Notes: generated from the sequence alone by a model not told the origin. DNA of 36,140 nt from Desulfobulbaceae bacterium (GCA_023544645.1 JAMJFO010000037.1:1-36140); one strand, 5' to 3'. Counted from the first letter of the stretch, positions 1-9,563 are shown. Made by a program: numbers and translations.

Positions 1-237
1 TTTATTGGTTAGAAACTATCTTTTTTGAGAGATCGAACTCCGACAGACTCCTAGAGGGTAAGTTTTTTCTCTCTGAGTAAATTATACAGCTTTGGCTCAA
101 GTTCTGTCAAACAAAGGTCAAATCATTATGGTGATCGCATACAGTGAAAAAGGGTTCATCCATGCCTGTTCACTCGTCCATTAATCTGATAGAATGAGAG
201 AAGACGACTTGTTCCGGTTCAAAGGCGAATCACGTGT
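1..237. other. Intergenic region upstream of rtcB, possible insertion-sequence end
   Basis: No convincing ORF lies here. The stretch around 39-56 reads TCCGACAGACTCCTAG, whose reverse complement resembles, from memory, the terminal inverted repeats of IS1182/ISNCY-type elements common in Desulfobacterota. That would make bases 1 to about 56 the edge of an element lying mostly outside the window. The rest (60-237) is A/T-rich and presumably carries the rtcB promoter, but I could not find a pair of well-spaced -35/-10 boxes. The rtcB start at 238 has no strong Shine-Dalgarno sequence; the nearest purine run is AAAGGCGAA at 221-229. Confidence 0.3.
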
Positions 238-1413
238 ATGAAACAGATTATTTCCTCTGAAAATATACCCATCAAGCTATGGCTTGACGACATTGAGGAG
301 GGCGCTCTCGGGCAGGCCAGAAACCTGGCGAATCTTCCTTTTGTCTACAAACATATCGCGGTCATGCCCGACGCCCATTTCGGATACGGGATGCCCATCG
401 GCGGGGTCATGGCCACGGAGGATGTAATCATACCCAATGCCGTGGGGGTGGACATCGGCTGCGGGATGTGCGCCATGCAGACTTCATTGCAGGATCTCAG
501 TTCCGACAAGCTCAAGGAAATCATGGCCGGCATCCGAAAGACAATTCCCCTGGGATTCAAGCATCACAAACATGCCCAGGACAAATCGAGGATGCCCGGA
601 GGCAGGGATGGGGCGCCATTGTCATCGCTTCCCGTCATCTCCAGGGAATACACCAATGCCTTGACCCAGCTTGGGACTCTTGGCGGAGGCAATCATTTTA
701 TCGAGATCCAGAAGGGCAGCGACGGACATATCTGGATCATGGTCCATTCCGGCAGCCGGAATCTTGGCTACCGGGTGGCCAACTATTACAACCGCCTGGC
801 CATTGAACTCAATTCCCGTTGGGGAACCAAAATCCCCAAAAGCTGGCAGCTGGCCTTCCTGCCGCTTTCTTCCGAGCCCGGCAGGCAATACCGCCAGGAA
901 ATGGAGTTCTGCGTCGAATTCGCCCTGGCAAACCGGAAGCTCATGATGGAGCGCGTCCAGGATGTTATTGCCGCAGTAGCGGCGCCGGTGACCTTTTCAG
1001 GTTTTATCAACATCGCGCATAACTATGCGGCAATGGAAACGCATTTCAGTAGAAACGTCATTGTGCATCGAAAAGGAGCCACCAGCGCCCGGGAAGGTGA
1101 ATTAGGGATTATTCCCGGATCGCAGGGAACGCCAAGCTATATTGTCCGGGGCAGGGGAAATACGGATAGTTTCACGTCCTGCTCCCATGGGGCCGGCCGC
1201 AAAATGGGACGCAGGGAGGCCCAGCGGAGACTCGACCTCGAGGCTGAAACCAGCCGCCTAGACAAGCAGGGTATTCTTCATTCCATCCGCCATAAGAAAG
1301 ATCTGGATGAAGCAGCCGGCGCCTACAAGGACATAGACAAGGTTGTAGAGGAACAGATCGACCTGGTCGAGGTCGTGGTTTCCCTCCGTCCACTGGCCGT
1401 TGTCAAGGGTTGA
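238..1413 (+). CDS. rtcB: RtcB family RNA ligase (3'-phosphate/5'-OH)
   Basis: RtcB joins RNA 2',3'-cyclic phosphate or 3'-phosphate ends to 5'-OH ends using GTP and Mn2+, and acts in RNA repair. The 391-residue product is close to the roughly 408 of the E. coli enzyme and aligns end to end from memory. Visible signature motifs are VGVDIGCGM (Asp72, Cys75), LGGGNHFIEI (His153), VHSGSR (His170), AHNYA (His261) and SCSHGAGR (His317). Cys75, His153, His170 and His261 are the expected manganese ligands and His317 the guanylylated histidine. The protein ends LVEVVVSLRPLAVVKG, the usual C-terminus of the family. No rtcA, archease or rtcR lies beside it, so it is not in an Rtc operon. The start was chosen as the first ATG giving the usual N-terminus; its ribosome binding site is weak. 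xerC follows 65 bp downstream in the same direction. Confidence 0.95.
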   Translation: MKQIISSENIPIKLWLDDIEEGALGQARNLANLPFVYKHIAVMPDAHFGYGMPIGGVMATEDVIIPNAVGVDIGCGMCAMQTSLQDLSSDKLKEIMAGIRKTIPLGFKHHKHAQDKSRMPGGRDGAPLSSLPVISREYTNALTQLGTLGGGNHFIEIQKGSDGHIWIMVHSGSRNLGYRVANYYNRLAIELNSRWGTKIPKSWQLAFLPLSSEPGRQYRQEMEFCVEFALANRKLMMERVQDVIAAVAAPVTFSGFINIAHNYAAMETHFSRNVIVHRKGATSAREGELGIIPGSQGTPSYIVRGRGNTDSFTSCSHGAGRKMGRREAQRRLDLEAETSRLDKQGILHSIRHKKDLDEAAGAYKDIDKVVEEQIDLVEVVVSLRPLAVVKG

Positions 1414-1478
1414 AGCATGTATTACATAATACGTGCCACCCTTTCCGGGTGTGGCTGGTGTGGGGACAGAGCGTGGTA

Positions 1479-2399
1479 ATGGAGTCGCAGCAGATCGAGA
1501 CATTCAGTGACTGGCTGGCGGTTGAAAAAGGATATTCAGCGCATACGGTGGATGGATACCGTCGGGATGTGAGGGAATTTTTCCGTTTTATCAAAACCAG
1601 ATACGGGGCAGCAGCTGTTTCGCCGGAAAAAGTCCGTTTGTTCATCGCCTCTCTGTATGCTTCCAACAGCAGTTCCACAGTCGCCCGCAAACTCTCGGCT
1701 CTCAGGACTTTTTTCCGTTATCTCTACCGGGAAGGCATTATTACGGCGGATCCGCTGATCGGGGTTGCCAATCCCAAGGCAGTAAGGCATATTCCTGTTT
1801 TTCTGACCGTTGACGAAGTATTTTCCCTGCTTGAGGAACCCGGTGAACAGGATCGTTTTGCGCGGCGCGATGTGGCGATAATGGAACTTATGTATTCGTC
1901 GGGCATGCGGGTTTCGGAAATAGTATCACGGGATATGAATCATCTTGATTTTGAGACAGGAATGGTTAGGGTTAGCGGCAAAGGGAAAAAGGAGCGGATC
2001 ATTCCTTTCGGCACCGCCGCAGCGGAGGCATTGAATAAATACTTTCCCCAGCGTAGGGAATTGCTGGCAGCATGCGCGGCAAGGGGAAAACGGCCTGACA
2101 CCGCAGCATTGTTCCTCAACAGCAGGGGCGGCCGGATAACCCCGCGGAGCGTGGAGAGAATGGTCAAGGATTATGGCTGCCGCGCCGGGATTACGGCAAC
2201 AGTTACTCCCCATGCGCTGCGGCATTCATTTGCCACGCATCTCCTTGAAATGGGCGCGGATCTGCGGACCGTTCAGGAACTTCTCGGTCATGTCAGCCTG
2301 TCAACGACCCAGAAGTATACCCACCTGAATATGGATCATCTGACCAGGGTGTATGATCAGGCGCATCCGTTGGGAAACAGGCAGGCAGGGAACAAGTGA
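1479..2399 (+). CDS. xerC: Tyrosine recombinase XerC
   Basis: Site-specific recombinase that, with XerD, resolves chromosome dimers at dif. The 306-residue product has the SAM-like N-terminal DNA-binding domain (about 1-90) and the catalytic domain (about 105-290). The full catalytic set is visible: Arg144 in SSGMRVSE, Lys168 in VSGKGKKER, His245 and Arg248 in PHALRHSFATHL, His271 in LLGHVSL and nucleophile Tyr280 in TTQKYTHL. The frame is open upstream to a TTG at 1410, but ATG 1479 gives the usual family N-terminus; GTG 1473, placed 7 nt after GGGGA, is an alternative. The gene is followed after 40 bp by hslV and hslU, an order also known from the Bacillus subtilis codV-clpQ-clpY locus. The protein is complete, so a housekeeping role is more likely than a phage integrase. 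Confidence 0.92.
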   Translation: MESQQIETFSDWLAVEKGYSAHTVDGYRRDVREFFRFIKTRYGAAAVSPEKVRLFIASLYASNSSSTVARKLSALRTFFRYLYREGIITADPLIGVANPKAVRHIPVFLTVDEVFSLLEEPGEQDRFARRDVAIMELMYSSGMRVSEIVSRDMNHLDFETGMVRVSGKGKKERIIPFGTAAAEALNKYFPQRRELLAACAARGKRPDTAALFLNSRGGRITPRSVERMVKDYGCRAGITATVTPHALRHSFATHLLEMGADLRTVQELLGHVSLSTTQKYTHLNMDHLTRVYDQAHPLGNRQAGNK

Positions 2400-2439
2400 A
2401 GCACAATAAGATGATATTAACTTCAATCCGGACAGGATT

Positions 2440-2973
2440 ATGAAAAAAACCCGTTCAACAACCATCCTTGCGGTTCGCCACAAGGATGAAGTGGTCGTCG
2501 CCGGTGACGGGCAGGTGACCATCGGCAGCACGGTAGTCAAGCATCAGGCCGCCAAGGTAAGACGTTTGCATCATGGCCAGGTGATCACCGGATTTGCCGG
2601 CGCCACAGCTGACGCTTTTACACTTTACGACCGGCTGGAAAAGAAACTTGAGCAGTATAACGGCAACCTCCTGCGCTCTGCCGTGGAACTGGCCAAAGAC
2701 TGGCGGACAGACAGGATGCTCCGGCGCCTTGAAGCCCTTCTGATAGCGGTGGATGAAAAACACTCCCTGCTGCTGTCGGGAAGCGGAGACGTGATCGAAC
2801 CCGATGACGGTATCCTGGCCATCGGTTCCGGCGGGCCTTATGCCCAGTCCGCGGCAACGGCTCTGGTGCAGCATTCGGATCTTGATGCCGAAACAATTGC
2901 CCGCTCCGCCCTTGAAATTGCCGCCTCAATCTGTGTGTATACCAATCACCATATTCTCGTCGAAAAAATATGA
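2440..2973 (+). CDS. hslV: ATP-dependent protease proteolytic subunit HslV (ClpQ)
   Basis: Threonine protease of the HslUV cytoplasmic proteasome-like complex. The 177-residue precursor begins MKKTRS followed by TTILAV; removal of the first six residues would expose catalytic Thr7, as expected for the family. Other hallmarks are [10 protein letters not shown] and [14 protein letters not shown], and the protein ends [12 protein letters not shown], typical of HslV. The start has AGGA at 2431-2434, 5 nt upstream of ATG. The stop overlaps the hslU start in an ATGA, indicating translational coupling and matched amounts of the two subunits. Nothing is unusual in length or motif content. Confidence 0.97.
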   Translation: MKKTRSTTILAVRHKDEVVVAGDGQVTIGSTVVKHQAAKVRRLHHGQVITGFAGATADAFTLYDRLEKKLEQYNGNLLRSAVELAKDWRTDRMLRRLEALLIAVDEKHSLLLSGSGDVIEPDDGILAIGSGGPYAQSAATALVQHSDLDAETIARSALEIAASICVYTNHHILVEKI

Positions 2974-4391
2974 CAACGATCAACTCTCAGATACCCCGGG
3001 AAACAGTCCGTGACCTGGACCGCTATATAATCGGACAAAAGGATGCCAAGCGATCGGTGGCCATTGCCCTGCGTAATCGCTGGCGCCGTCAGCAGGTGGA
3101 ATCGCCCCTTCGCGAAGAGATTGCGCCCAAGAATATCATCATGATCGGTCCAACCGGTGTCGGCAAGACGGAAATCGCCCGCCGCCTGGCCAATCTGGCC
3201 GACTCACCGTTTATCAAGGTGGAGGCCTCTAAGTTCACCGAGGTCGGATATGTCGGCCGTGACGTGGAATCGATGATCCGCGACCTGACCCAGCTGGCCA
3301 TCAATATGGTGCGCAAGGAAGAGCAGGAACGGAACAAGGAAAAAGCGGAAAAGATTGCCGAGGAAAAAATTCTCGACCTGCTGCTGCCTCCTGTCCCGCG
3401 TGATAACGGCGGTTCTTCTCCCAGGCCGGATACCAATGTCATCAACCTGCCCTACGGTGTCAATCCCCAGGACGAACCATCCTCCGGCCAGCAGGACAGC
3501 GCCCAGTCAACCCGGGAGAAGTTCCGGCAGATGCTGCGGACCGGGAAGTTCGATGACCGGATCGTGGAAATGGAGGTGCCTGACCAGTCAGCCATGCCCA
3601 TGGTCGAGGTCTTTTCCGCCTCGGGCATGGATGACATGCAGTCGTCTTTGCAGGATGCGTTCAGCAAGTTTTTCCCCAAGAAGAGAAAAAAGCGGAAGAT
3701 CAAGGTTGCCGAAGCATTTGAACTGCTGAAAAAGGAAGAGGCCGAAAACCTCATCGACATGGAAAGTGTCACAGAGAAAGCCATCAGCCGGACCGAGCAG
3801 ACCGGCATCATCTTCCTGGACGAAATCGACAAGATCACCGCCCGCAGCGGGGCTTCGTCAGGCGGTCCGGATGTATCGCGGGAGGGGGTGCAGCGGGATC
3901 TTCTTCCCATTGTCGAAGGCGCAACGGTTACCACCAAGTACGGACCGGTGCGGACCGACCATATCCTTTTCATTGCCAGCGGCGCTTTTCACATGAGCAA
4001 ACCCTCGGACCTGGTTCCCGAATTGCAGGGACGCTTTCCCATCCGCGTTGAACTGCACGCCCTGGGGGAGGATGAATTTTATCGTATCCTGACCGAGCCG
4101 CAGAACGCCCTGGTAAAACAGTACGAGGCATTGATGGCAACAGAGGACGTGGAGCTGGTTTTTGAGGACGACGCCATCCGTGAAATGGCCAGGATCGCGG
4201 TTGAGGTGAACCAGAAAACGGAAAATATCGGGGCGCGCCGGCTGCATACCATCATCGAACGGGTGCTGGATGAAATATCCTTCAATGCCCCGGAAACAGA
4301 TGAAAAACAATTTGTCGTGACCGCGGAATATGTTCATAAGCATCTTGCGGACATTTCAGAGAATGAGGATCTCAGCAGGTTTATCCTGTAA
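2970..4391 (+). CDS. hslU: ATP-dependent protease ATPase subunit HslU (ClpY)
   Basis: AAA+ unfoldase that feeds substrates into HslV. The 473-residue protein shows the N-terminal [21 protein letters not shown] signature region, Walker A GPTGVGKT (60-67), the inserted I-domain (roughly 108-250), Walker B IIFLDEID (about 278-285), the GRFPIRVEL sensor region and the C-terminal tail EDLSRFIL that inserts into HslV. The I-domain is charged and rich in Lys/Glu, with a proline- and serine-rich stretch near residues 140-170, normal for this variable part. Translation is coupled to hslV by a 4-bp overlap. A small zinc-ribbon gene follows 20 bp downstream and may be co-transcribed. Confidence 0.97.
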   Translation: MTTINSQIPRETVRDLDRYIIGQKDAKRSVAIALRNRWRRQQVESPLREEIAPKNIIMIGPTGVGKTEIARRLANLADSPFIKVEASKFTEVGYVGRDVESMIRDLTQLAINMVRKEEQERNKEKAEKIAEEKILDLLLPPVPRDNGGSSPRPDTNVINLPYGVNPQDEPSSGQQDSAQSTREKFRQMLRTGKFDDRIVEMEVPDQSAMPMVEVFSASGMDDMQSSLQDAFSKFFPKKRKKRKIKVAEAFELLKKEEAENLIDMESVTEKAISRTEQTGIIFLDEIDKITARSGASSGGPDVSREGVQRDLLPIVEGATVTTKYGPVRTDHILFIASGAFHMSKPSDLVPELQGRFPIRVELHALGEDEFYRILTEPQNALVKQYEALMATEDVELVFEDDAIREMARIAVEVNQKTENIGARRLHTIIERVLDEISFNAPETDEKQFVVTAEYVHKHLADISENEDLSRFIL

Positions 4392-4411
4392 TACACTTAT
4401 TATAAAAAACA

Positions 4412-4945
4412 ATGAACACCATGAAATACAGAATTGATCCGGAATTGCAGTATTGTCCCCAGTGCCAGGATGAGTACCGGGCAGGAATTATTGAATGTGC
4501 CTCCTGTGAGGTGGAGCTTATAAGCGGCAGCAAGATGCTCCAGGCGCAGGAGCGGAAAGCCCGGCGGCTGGAGCAGCGCTCCATGGAGATCACCCCCGAG
4601 GACGAACTGGTTGATATCATCAAGGGTCCGGTGCTGAACATCAAGCAGGTCCAGACCCGCCTGGCCGGCGAGGGGATCCCGTCAATTGTCGCTGCTGACA
4701 GCAATTCATGCGGCAAGGGGTGCTGCGGCAGTGAAGTGCGTCTCCAGGCCCGGATGACCGATGTTCAGGATATCATGGCGTTCATGGCCAGGGAGCACAT
4801 GCAGACCACCGGTCTTGTCGATCATGATACCAGTTATGCGGACGCGGTATTTGACGCATCGGCATTGGACAGCACCTGTCCGGCATGCGGCTGCAGTTTT
4901 TCGCCGAAAAACAAGATCTGTCCTGATTGCGGCCTCTGTTTCTGA
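4412..4945 (+). CDS. Double zinc-ribbon protein with DUF2007-like middle domain
   Basis: A 177-residue cytoplasmic protein of unknown function. The N-terminus has a zinc-ribbon-like pair C15-x2-C18 and C29-x2-C32. The C-terminus has a second pair, C156-x2-C159 and C170-x2-C173. Between them, residues about 68-140 (IKGPVLNIKQVQTRLAGEG and following) resemble the small alpha/beta DUF2007-type putative signal-transducing fold, interrupted by a Cys-rich loop CGKGCCG near residue 100. No membrane segment or signal peptide is visible. It lies 20 bp after hslU, so a link to proteostasis is possible but unproven. ATG 4421 is an alternative start; neither has a good Shine-Dalgarno sequence. The zinc-ribbon reading is fairly safe; the middle-domain assignment is an inference from memory. 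Confidence 0.75.
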   Translation: MNTMKYRIDPELQYCPQCQDEYRAGIIECASCEVELISGSKMLQAQERKARRLEQRSMEITPEDELVDIIKGPVLNIKQVQTRLAGEGIPSIVAADSNSCGKGCCGSEVRLQARMTDVQDIMAFMAREHMQTTGLVDHDTSYADAVFDASALDSTCPACGCSFSPKNKICPDCGLCF

Positions 4946-4970
4946 ACTGCCGATTCTCCGGGCAGCGCAC

Positions 4971-5005
4971 AGCTGCAGTGAACCTGGTTTGGGCAGCTCT
5001 TTTTA
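4971..5005 (+). terminator. Probable intrinsic terminator after the hslVU operon
   Basis: AGCTGC (4971-4976) and GCAGCT (4993-4998) form a perfect 6-bp stem with a 16-nt loop, followed by CTTTTT. It sits 25 bp after the zinc-ribbon stop codon and before the converging dnaE gene. The stem is short, so efficiency is uncertain. Confidence 0.5.
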
Positions 5006-5047
5006 ATAGGATGAGAAGGGCGGGCTGAAGGAAATAAGAACAACCGA

Positions 5048-8000
5048 TCAGTGAACAGTCTGCTGGTTGTTTTTGCCCCGCCATTTGTTGTTGCGCTCGG
5101 GCATTTCAATATCCTTCATCTGGATGGTCAGGGCAGGGTAGCCCAGGGTTTTTTCCACCTGGCGATAAAACTCGGCAGAGGGTTTTATCTTCAGGTCCTT
5201 GAGAATTTCCACATCAACCTCGCCGCGGCCGTCAAAATGCAGGGTCAACCGCACCGGGCAGGTGCCGTGATGCTGGTAGAACATTTCCTTGAGCATTTCC
5301 AGCTGCCGTCGGTTCGTCTGCCTGGCCCGTACCCTTATCACGATCTCACTGGTATATTTTATCATCGCCTGCGCAAGGGTATCTACCGATTCGGCAATGA
5401 TCTTTGCTCCCCGCTCGCCCATCTGCACCTGTCCGAGAATAACAACCGGTTCATCAAGGTCGAGGATGTGGGAACATTGGGCAAAGGTGCTGGGGAAAAT
5501 GACCACCTCCACGCTGGAGACCATATCCTCCAGGACGGCAAAGGCCATCCGGTCGCCTTTTTTGGATTTATGCTCCTTGTAGTTCTGGATAAGCCCCCCG
5601 ATGCGCACCGGATTGTTCTCGCCCCAGTTTTCCAATGCTTCCAGGTCGGTATCAATGACTTTTTTCAGATCATCGGCAACGCCCTCCAGGGGATGGCCGG
5701 TGAGGAAAAAACCGAGGGTTTCCTTTTCAAAGGCAAGCTTTTTCAATTTGGACCATTCCGCAATGTCGGGCAGCTCGATGCAGGCGTGGGCAGTCTGGTC
5801 CTGCTTCCCTCCCAGGGAAAAGAGGTTCATCTGGCCGCTCATGCGGTCTCGCTGCACGGCTTTAGCCTGCTCCAGGGTGTCGTCCAGGGCTGCCATCAGC
5901 TGTGAGCGGTGGCATTTGAGGGAGTCAAATGCTCCGGCCTTGATCAGGCTTTCGATGACCTTGCGGTTGACGCGGCTGGGATCAATACGGCTGCAGAAGT
6001 CGCTGAGAGTAAGGTACGGGCCATTCTCCTCCCGTTCTTCAATAATGGATATCAGGGCCGCGCCGCCGACATTCTTGACCGCGGCCAGGCCGAATCGTAT
6101 ACGGTCGTTAATGACCGTAAAATCCTGGAAAGATTCGTTGATGTCCGGAGGCAGAACATCAATGGCGTGCGTCCTGCATTCGTTTATGTACTTGACCACC
6201 TTGTCGGTGTTGTCCATGTCGCAGGACAGCAGGGCGGCCATGTACTGCGCGGGATAGTGCGCCTTGAGATAGGCGGTCTGATAGGCGATCAGGGCATAGG
6301 CGGCGCTGTGGGACTTGTTGAAACCGTAGCCGGCAAACTTGGCCATCAGGTCGAAAATATAAGTGGCCTTGTCTTCCGGTATATTTTTTTTGCGGGCCCC
6401 GGTCATGAATTTTTCCCGTTCCTGCTCCATGACCGCGGGGATCTTCTTGCCCATGGCTCGGCGGAGGATGTCGGCGTCGCCCAGGCTGTAACCGGCCAGG
6501 ATGTTGGCGATCTTCATGACCTGTTCCTGGTAGACGATGACCCCGTAGGTCTCCTCCAGCACATCTTTCAGCTGGGGAAGGGGATACTCGGGCAGGCGAT
6601 GGCCGTGCTTGGTGTCGACAAAGGTGTTGACCATGCCGCTTTCCAGGGGGCCCGGCCTGTAAAGGGCCACCAGGGCGATGAGGTCGGTGAACTGCTCGGG
6701 CTTCATTCTTTTGAGCAGGTCGCGCATGCCGTCGCTTTCCAGCTGGAACACCCCCAGGCTGTCTGCCTGGCAGAGAAGGTTGTATGTTTTGGGGTCGTCC
6801 AGGGGAATGGCGTTGAGCTGGATCTCGGCGCCGATGTCCTGTTCGATGAGCTTCAGCGCCCTGTCGATAACGGTCAGGGTTTTCAGGCCGAGAAAATCAA
6901 ACTTGATCAGTCCGGTCTTCTCGGTGTATTTCATGTCATACTGGGTCAGGACTTCTTTGTTCTGATCGATGCAGAGGGGGAGGTATTCGACCATCGGTTC
7001 GGGCGAGATGACCACCCCGGCGGCATGGGTCGATTTGTGCCGGGACAATCCTTCCAGGGTTTTGGCAACTGTGAGAAGCTCCTTGATGTCTTCTTCCTTC
7101 ATTGCCTCTTTCAGGCGCGGCTCCTTGTCAATGGCCTTGTCCAGGGTGATCTTCAGTTCTTCCGGCACCAGCTTGGCAATGCGGTCGACCTTGGGCAGAG
7201 GAATTTCGAGAACCCGGCCGACATCGCGGATGACCCCCCTGGCTTTCATGGAGCCGTAGGCGACGATCTGCGCCACATGCTCGTCGCCGCCATATTTTTT
7301 CCGCACGTAATTAATGACCTCGTCCCGCCGGTCCTTGCAGAAGTCGACATCAAAATCAGGCATGGACATCCGTTCCACGTTGAGGAAACGCTCAAAGATC
7401 AGGCCGTAGGGGATGGGATCGATATCGGTGATCAGCATGCAGTAGGCTGCCAGGCTGCCTGCCCCTGAACCACGGCCGGGACCCACTGGGATTTTCTGTT
7501 CCTTGGCCCAGGTGATAAAATCGGCGACAATGAGAAAATAGGCGGCAAAACCCATTTGCTGGATAACCTCGATCTCCATTTCGAGGCGGTCACGATAGAT
7601 CTTGACGTCTTCAGGGGTCAATGGGCCCATTTTGCGCATATGGTCAAAGCGCTGCTCCAGGCCGTCCCGGCATGCCCGGGCAAAAAGGGATTCCAGGCTT
7701 TCGCCTTCGGGCACCGGGAAATTGGGGAAATAATGTTTGCCGAACTCCAGCTCCAGGTTGCATCGGTCGGCGACCTCCAGGGTATTGGTCAGGGCTTCCG
7801 GACAGTAGCTGAACTGCCTCGCCATATCCTCCGGGGATTTGAAATAAAGCTCGTTGGTGGAGAAGCGGAACCGTCTGGGGTCGGACATGGTCCTGCCGGT
7901 CTGGATGCAGAGCAGCACTTCGTGGGCGTAGGATTCTTCCTGGTTCAGATAGTGGCAGTCATTGGTGGCGACCAGTTTGATGCCCAGCTCCCTGCCCAGC

Positions 8001-8575
8001 TTCATCAGCCCTTTGTTGGCGATCTTCTGTTCAGGAATATTGTTTTCCTGAAGTTCGAAGTAGATCCTGTCGCCGAAAATTTCCTGCAGTTCCGTGGCGC
8101 GTTTTTTTGCCCCTTCCGGATCATTGTGGGTTAAACGCCAGGCAATTTCTCCGTGCAGACATGCGCTCAGGGCGATCAGCCCCTCCTGGTGGCGGGCGAG
8201 CAGTTCGTAGTCGATGCGGGGCTTGTAGTAGAATCCCTCGGTCTGAGCCATGGTCGCCAGTTTCATGAGATTCTGGTAGCCGGCCCTGTTCATGGCCAGC
8301 AGTACAATATGAAAATTATGACCGGCGTTCTGGTCTTTTTTGAACCTTCCCTTCTGGGCCACGTAGAGCTCACAGCCGATGATCGGTTTTATGCCGGCTT
8401 TGGTCGCCTTGTCATAGAATTCCAGGGCGCCGTACATGGCGCCGTGGTCGGTCAGAGAGACCGCGGACATATTGAACTCCCGCGCCCGCTCGATCAGGTT
8501 GTCGATGCGGATCGCCCCATCAAGCATGGAGTAGTGGGAATGAACATGGAGATGAACAAAAGGTGCGGTGGTCAT
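5048..8575 (-). CDS. dnaE: DNA polymerase III subunit alpha
   Basis: Catalytic subunit of the replicative polymerase. The 1175-residue product has the standard DnaE1 layout: an N-terminal PHP domain (HVHSHYSMLDGA at 9-20, SLTDHGAMYGALEF), the palm with GPGRGSGAGSL (about 365) and catalytic PDFDVDF (about 404-410), and the third catalytic aspartate in KFDFLGL (about 557). It continues with the finger and helix-hairpin-helix region (DILRRAMGKK, GYGFNKSHSAAYALIAYQTAYLKAHYP at about 755-785) and a C-terminal OB fold (IGGLIQNYKEHKSKKGD, about 985). The length matches the E. coli protein (1160). The start ATG has no clear Shine-Dalgarno sequence. The gene converges with the hslVU operon and lies 67 bp downstream of the pentapeptide lipoprotein gene on the same strand. 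Confidence 0.97.
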   Translation of the reverse strand: MTTAPFVHLHVHSHYSMLDGAIRIDNLIERAREFNMSAVSLTDHGAMYGALEFYDKATKAGIKPIIGCELYVAQKGRFKKDQNAGHNFHIVLLAMNRAGYQNLMKLATMAQTEGFYYKPRIDYELLARHQEGLIALSACLHGEIAWRLTHNDPEGAKKRATELQEIFGDRIYFELQENNIPEQKIANKGLMKLGRELGIKLVATNDCHYLNQEESYAHEVLLCIQTGRTMSDPRRFRFSTNELYFKSPEDMARQFSYCPEALTNTLEVADRCNLELEFGKHYFPNFPVPEGESLESLFARACRDGLEQRFDHMRKMGPLTPEDVKIYRDRLEMEIEVIQQMGFAAYFLIVADFITWAKEQKIPVGPGRGSGAGSLAAYCMLITDIDPIPYGLIFERFLNVERMSMPDFDVDFCKDRRDEVINYVRKKYGGDEHVAQIVAYGSMKARGVIRDVGRVLEIPLPKVDRIAKLVPEELKITLDKAIDKEPRLKEAMKEEDIKELLTVAKTLEGLSRHKSTHAAGVVISPEPMVEYLPLCIDQNKEVLTQYDMKYTEKTGLIKFDFLGLKTLTVIDRALKLIEQDIGAEIQLNAIPLDDPKTYNLLCQADSLGVFQLESDGMRDLLKRMKPEQFTDLIALVALYRPGPLESGMVNTFVDTKHGHRLPEYPLPQLKDVLEETYGVIVYQEQVMKIANILAGYSLGDADILRRAMGKKIPAVMEQEREKFMTGARKKNIPEDKATYIFDLMAKFAGYGFNKSHSAAYALIAYQTAYLKAHYPAQYMAALLSCDMDNTDKVVKYINECRTHAIDVLPPDINESFQDFTVINDRIRFGLAAVKNVGGAALISIIEEREENGPYLTLSDFCSRIDPSRVNRKVIESLIKAGAFDSLKCHRSQLMAALDDTLEQAKAVQRDRMSGQMNLFSLGGKQDQTAHACIELPDIAEWSKLKKLAFEKETLGFFLTGHPLEGVADDLKKVIDTDLEALENWGENNPVRIGGLIQNYKEHKSKKGDRMAFAVLEDMVSSVEVVIFPSTFAQCSHILDLDEPVVILGQVQMGERGAKIIAESVDTLAQAMIKYTSEIVIRVRARQTNRRQLEMLKEMFYQHHGTCPVRLTLHFDGRGEVDVEILKDLKIKPSAEFYRQVEKTLGYPALTIQMKDIEMPERNNKWRGKNNQQTVH

Positions 8576-8642
8576 TGGTATACAATTGAGCAGTTATGAT
8601 TTTCGTGGAGAGGAATCGAAAAATACCGTGCAGGGTGCATCC

Positions 8643-9563
8643 TCATTGCTGCAGCCCTTCTACTCCTTCAAGAAGGGCTCCTTCAAAATCGGTCCCCTCG
8701 ATTTTTGCCCCGTTCAGCTTTGCCCGGATAAGGTTGGCTCCCTTGAGCACGGCATTGGTCAGGTCGCTGTCCCGCAGATCCGCGCCGGGCATATTGGCGT
8801 ATGATAAATCGGCATTTTTAAGATTGGCTCCCCTGAGATCGGCGCGCCTGAGGTTGGCCTTGCTGAGATCAGCGCCTGACAGGTCGGCGCTCTGGAGATT
8901 TGCCGCGATCAAATCGGCGCCGGCAAGATTGGTATCGGCAAGATTGCAGTCCGGACAGTCCTTGGCCATCCATTTGACCGTGGACTTTAACTCTTCTTCG
9001 GTGGGAGCGCCGACGGGAGGAGTAACTCCTGCTGTCTCCGGTTCCGGCGGAGCTGTATCAGGCAATGATGGTCTCCTTGCAGTCGCTTCCCGGGTTGGGG
9101 AGTTGAGAAATTTTCTTTCTGAGCTTTTTGTATCGTGGTAGAGATTTTTTTTGTCTCCCTCAAAACGATCGGCAGTATATTCAAGCACCCCTGAGCTGTT
9201 AAACAGATAGTATTTGCTGCCATCATGGTATACGGGCAAACAGCGGAGCTTGCCGAACCACCACTCGTTCATTTTTATGCACAGCTCTCCCTGCTCCGAA
9301 ACATCCCACCGACCGCTGTCCTTTTTGTTGTATATATCCAATGCATGAACGTAGCTGGTGTCGTCAAAGTAGAGATAAATCTCAAACCTGTTGCCATGGA
9401 CAAACAGGGTGTTTCCCCGGACCAGCAGCAATATTTCCTCGGCAGAGAGTTGGCGACCGTTTTTATCCCGGATTAACTGGGTTGCCGTGGTTGGAGCGCA
9501 GGCCACCAGAAGGTGGGTCGCAAGAAGCAACAGGAACAGAGATTTGAGCAAAGAAGAAGGCAT
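8643..9563 (-). CDS. Pentapeptide-repeat lipoprotein
   Basis: A 306-residue exported protein. The N-terminus has Lys7, a hydrophobic core and a lipobox LVAC with Cys22, so it should be lipid-anchored in the cell envelope. Residues about 25-190 form a poorly characterised domain rich in Tyr, Asp and Trp; residues 160-190 are a Pro/Thr/Glu-rich linker. Residues about 200-300 are about 20 tandem pentapeptide units of the A(D/N)LXX type, for example NLAGADLIAANLQSADLSGA, which fold as a right-handed quadrilateral beta-helix. A CPDC pair just precedes the repeats. The function of envelope pentapeptide-repeat proteins is generally unknown; no enzyme motif is visible. It is upstream of dnaE on the same strand, probably by chance. 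Confidence 0.85.
   Translation of the reverse strand: MPSSLLKSLFLLLLATHLLVACAPTTATQLIRDKNGRQLSAEEILLLVRGNTLFVHGNRFEIYLYFDDTSYVHALDIYNKKDSGRWDVSEQGELCIKMNEWWFGKLRCLPVYHDGSKYYLFNSSGVLEYTADRFEGDKKNLYHDTKSSERKFLNSPTREATARRPSLPDTAPPEPETAGVTPPVGAPTEEELKSTVKWMAKDCPDCNLADTNLAGADLIAANLQSADLSGADLSKANLRRADLRGANLKNADLSYANMPGADLRDSDLTNAVLKGANLIRAKLNGAKIEGTDFEGALLEGVEGLQQ

Noticed and set aside
5909-7468. Long open frame (519 codons) on the plus strand opposite dnaE
   Set aside because: It lies wholly antisense to a complete dnaE; its translation shows no domain and mirrors the codon bias of dnaE.
8800-8950. Short periodic DNA similarity suggesting a tandem repeat or CRISPR-like array
   Set aside because: The 15-base periodicity is explained by the coding of the pentapeptide repeats; there are no conserved repeats with unique spacers.
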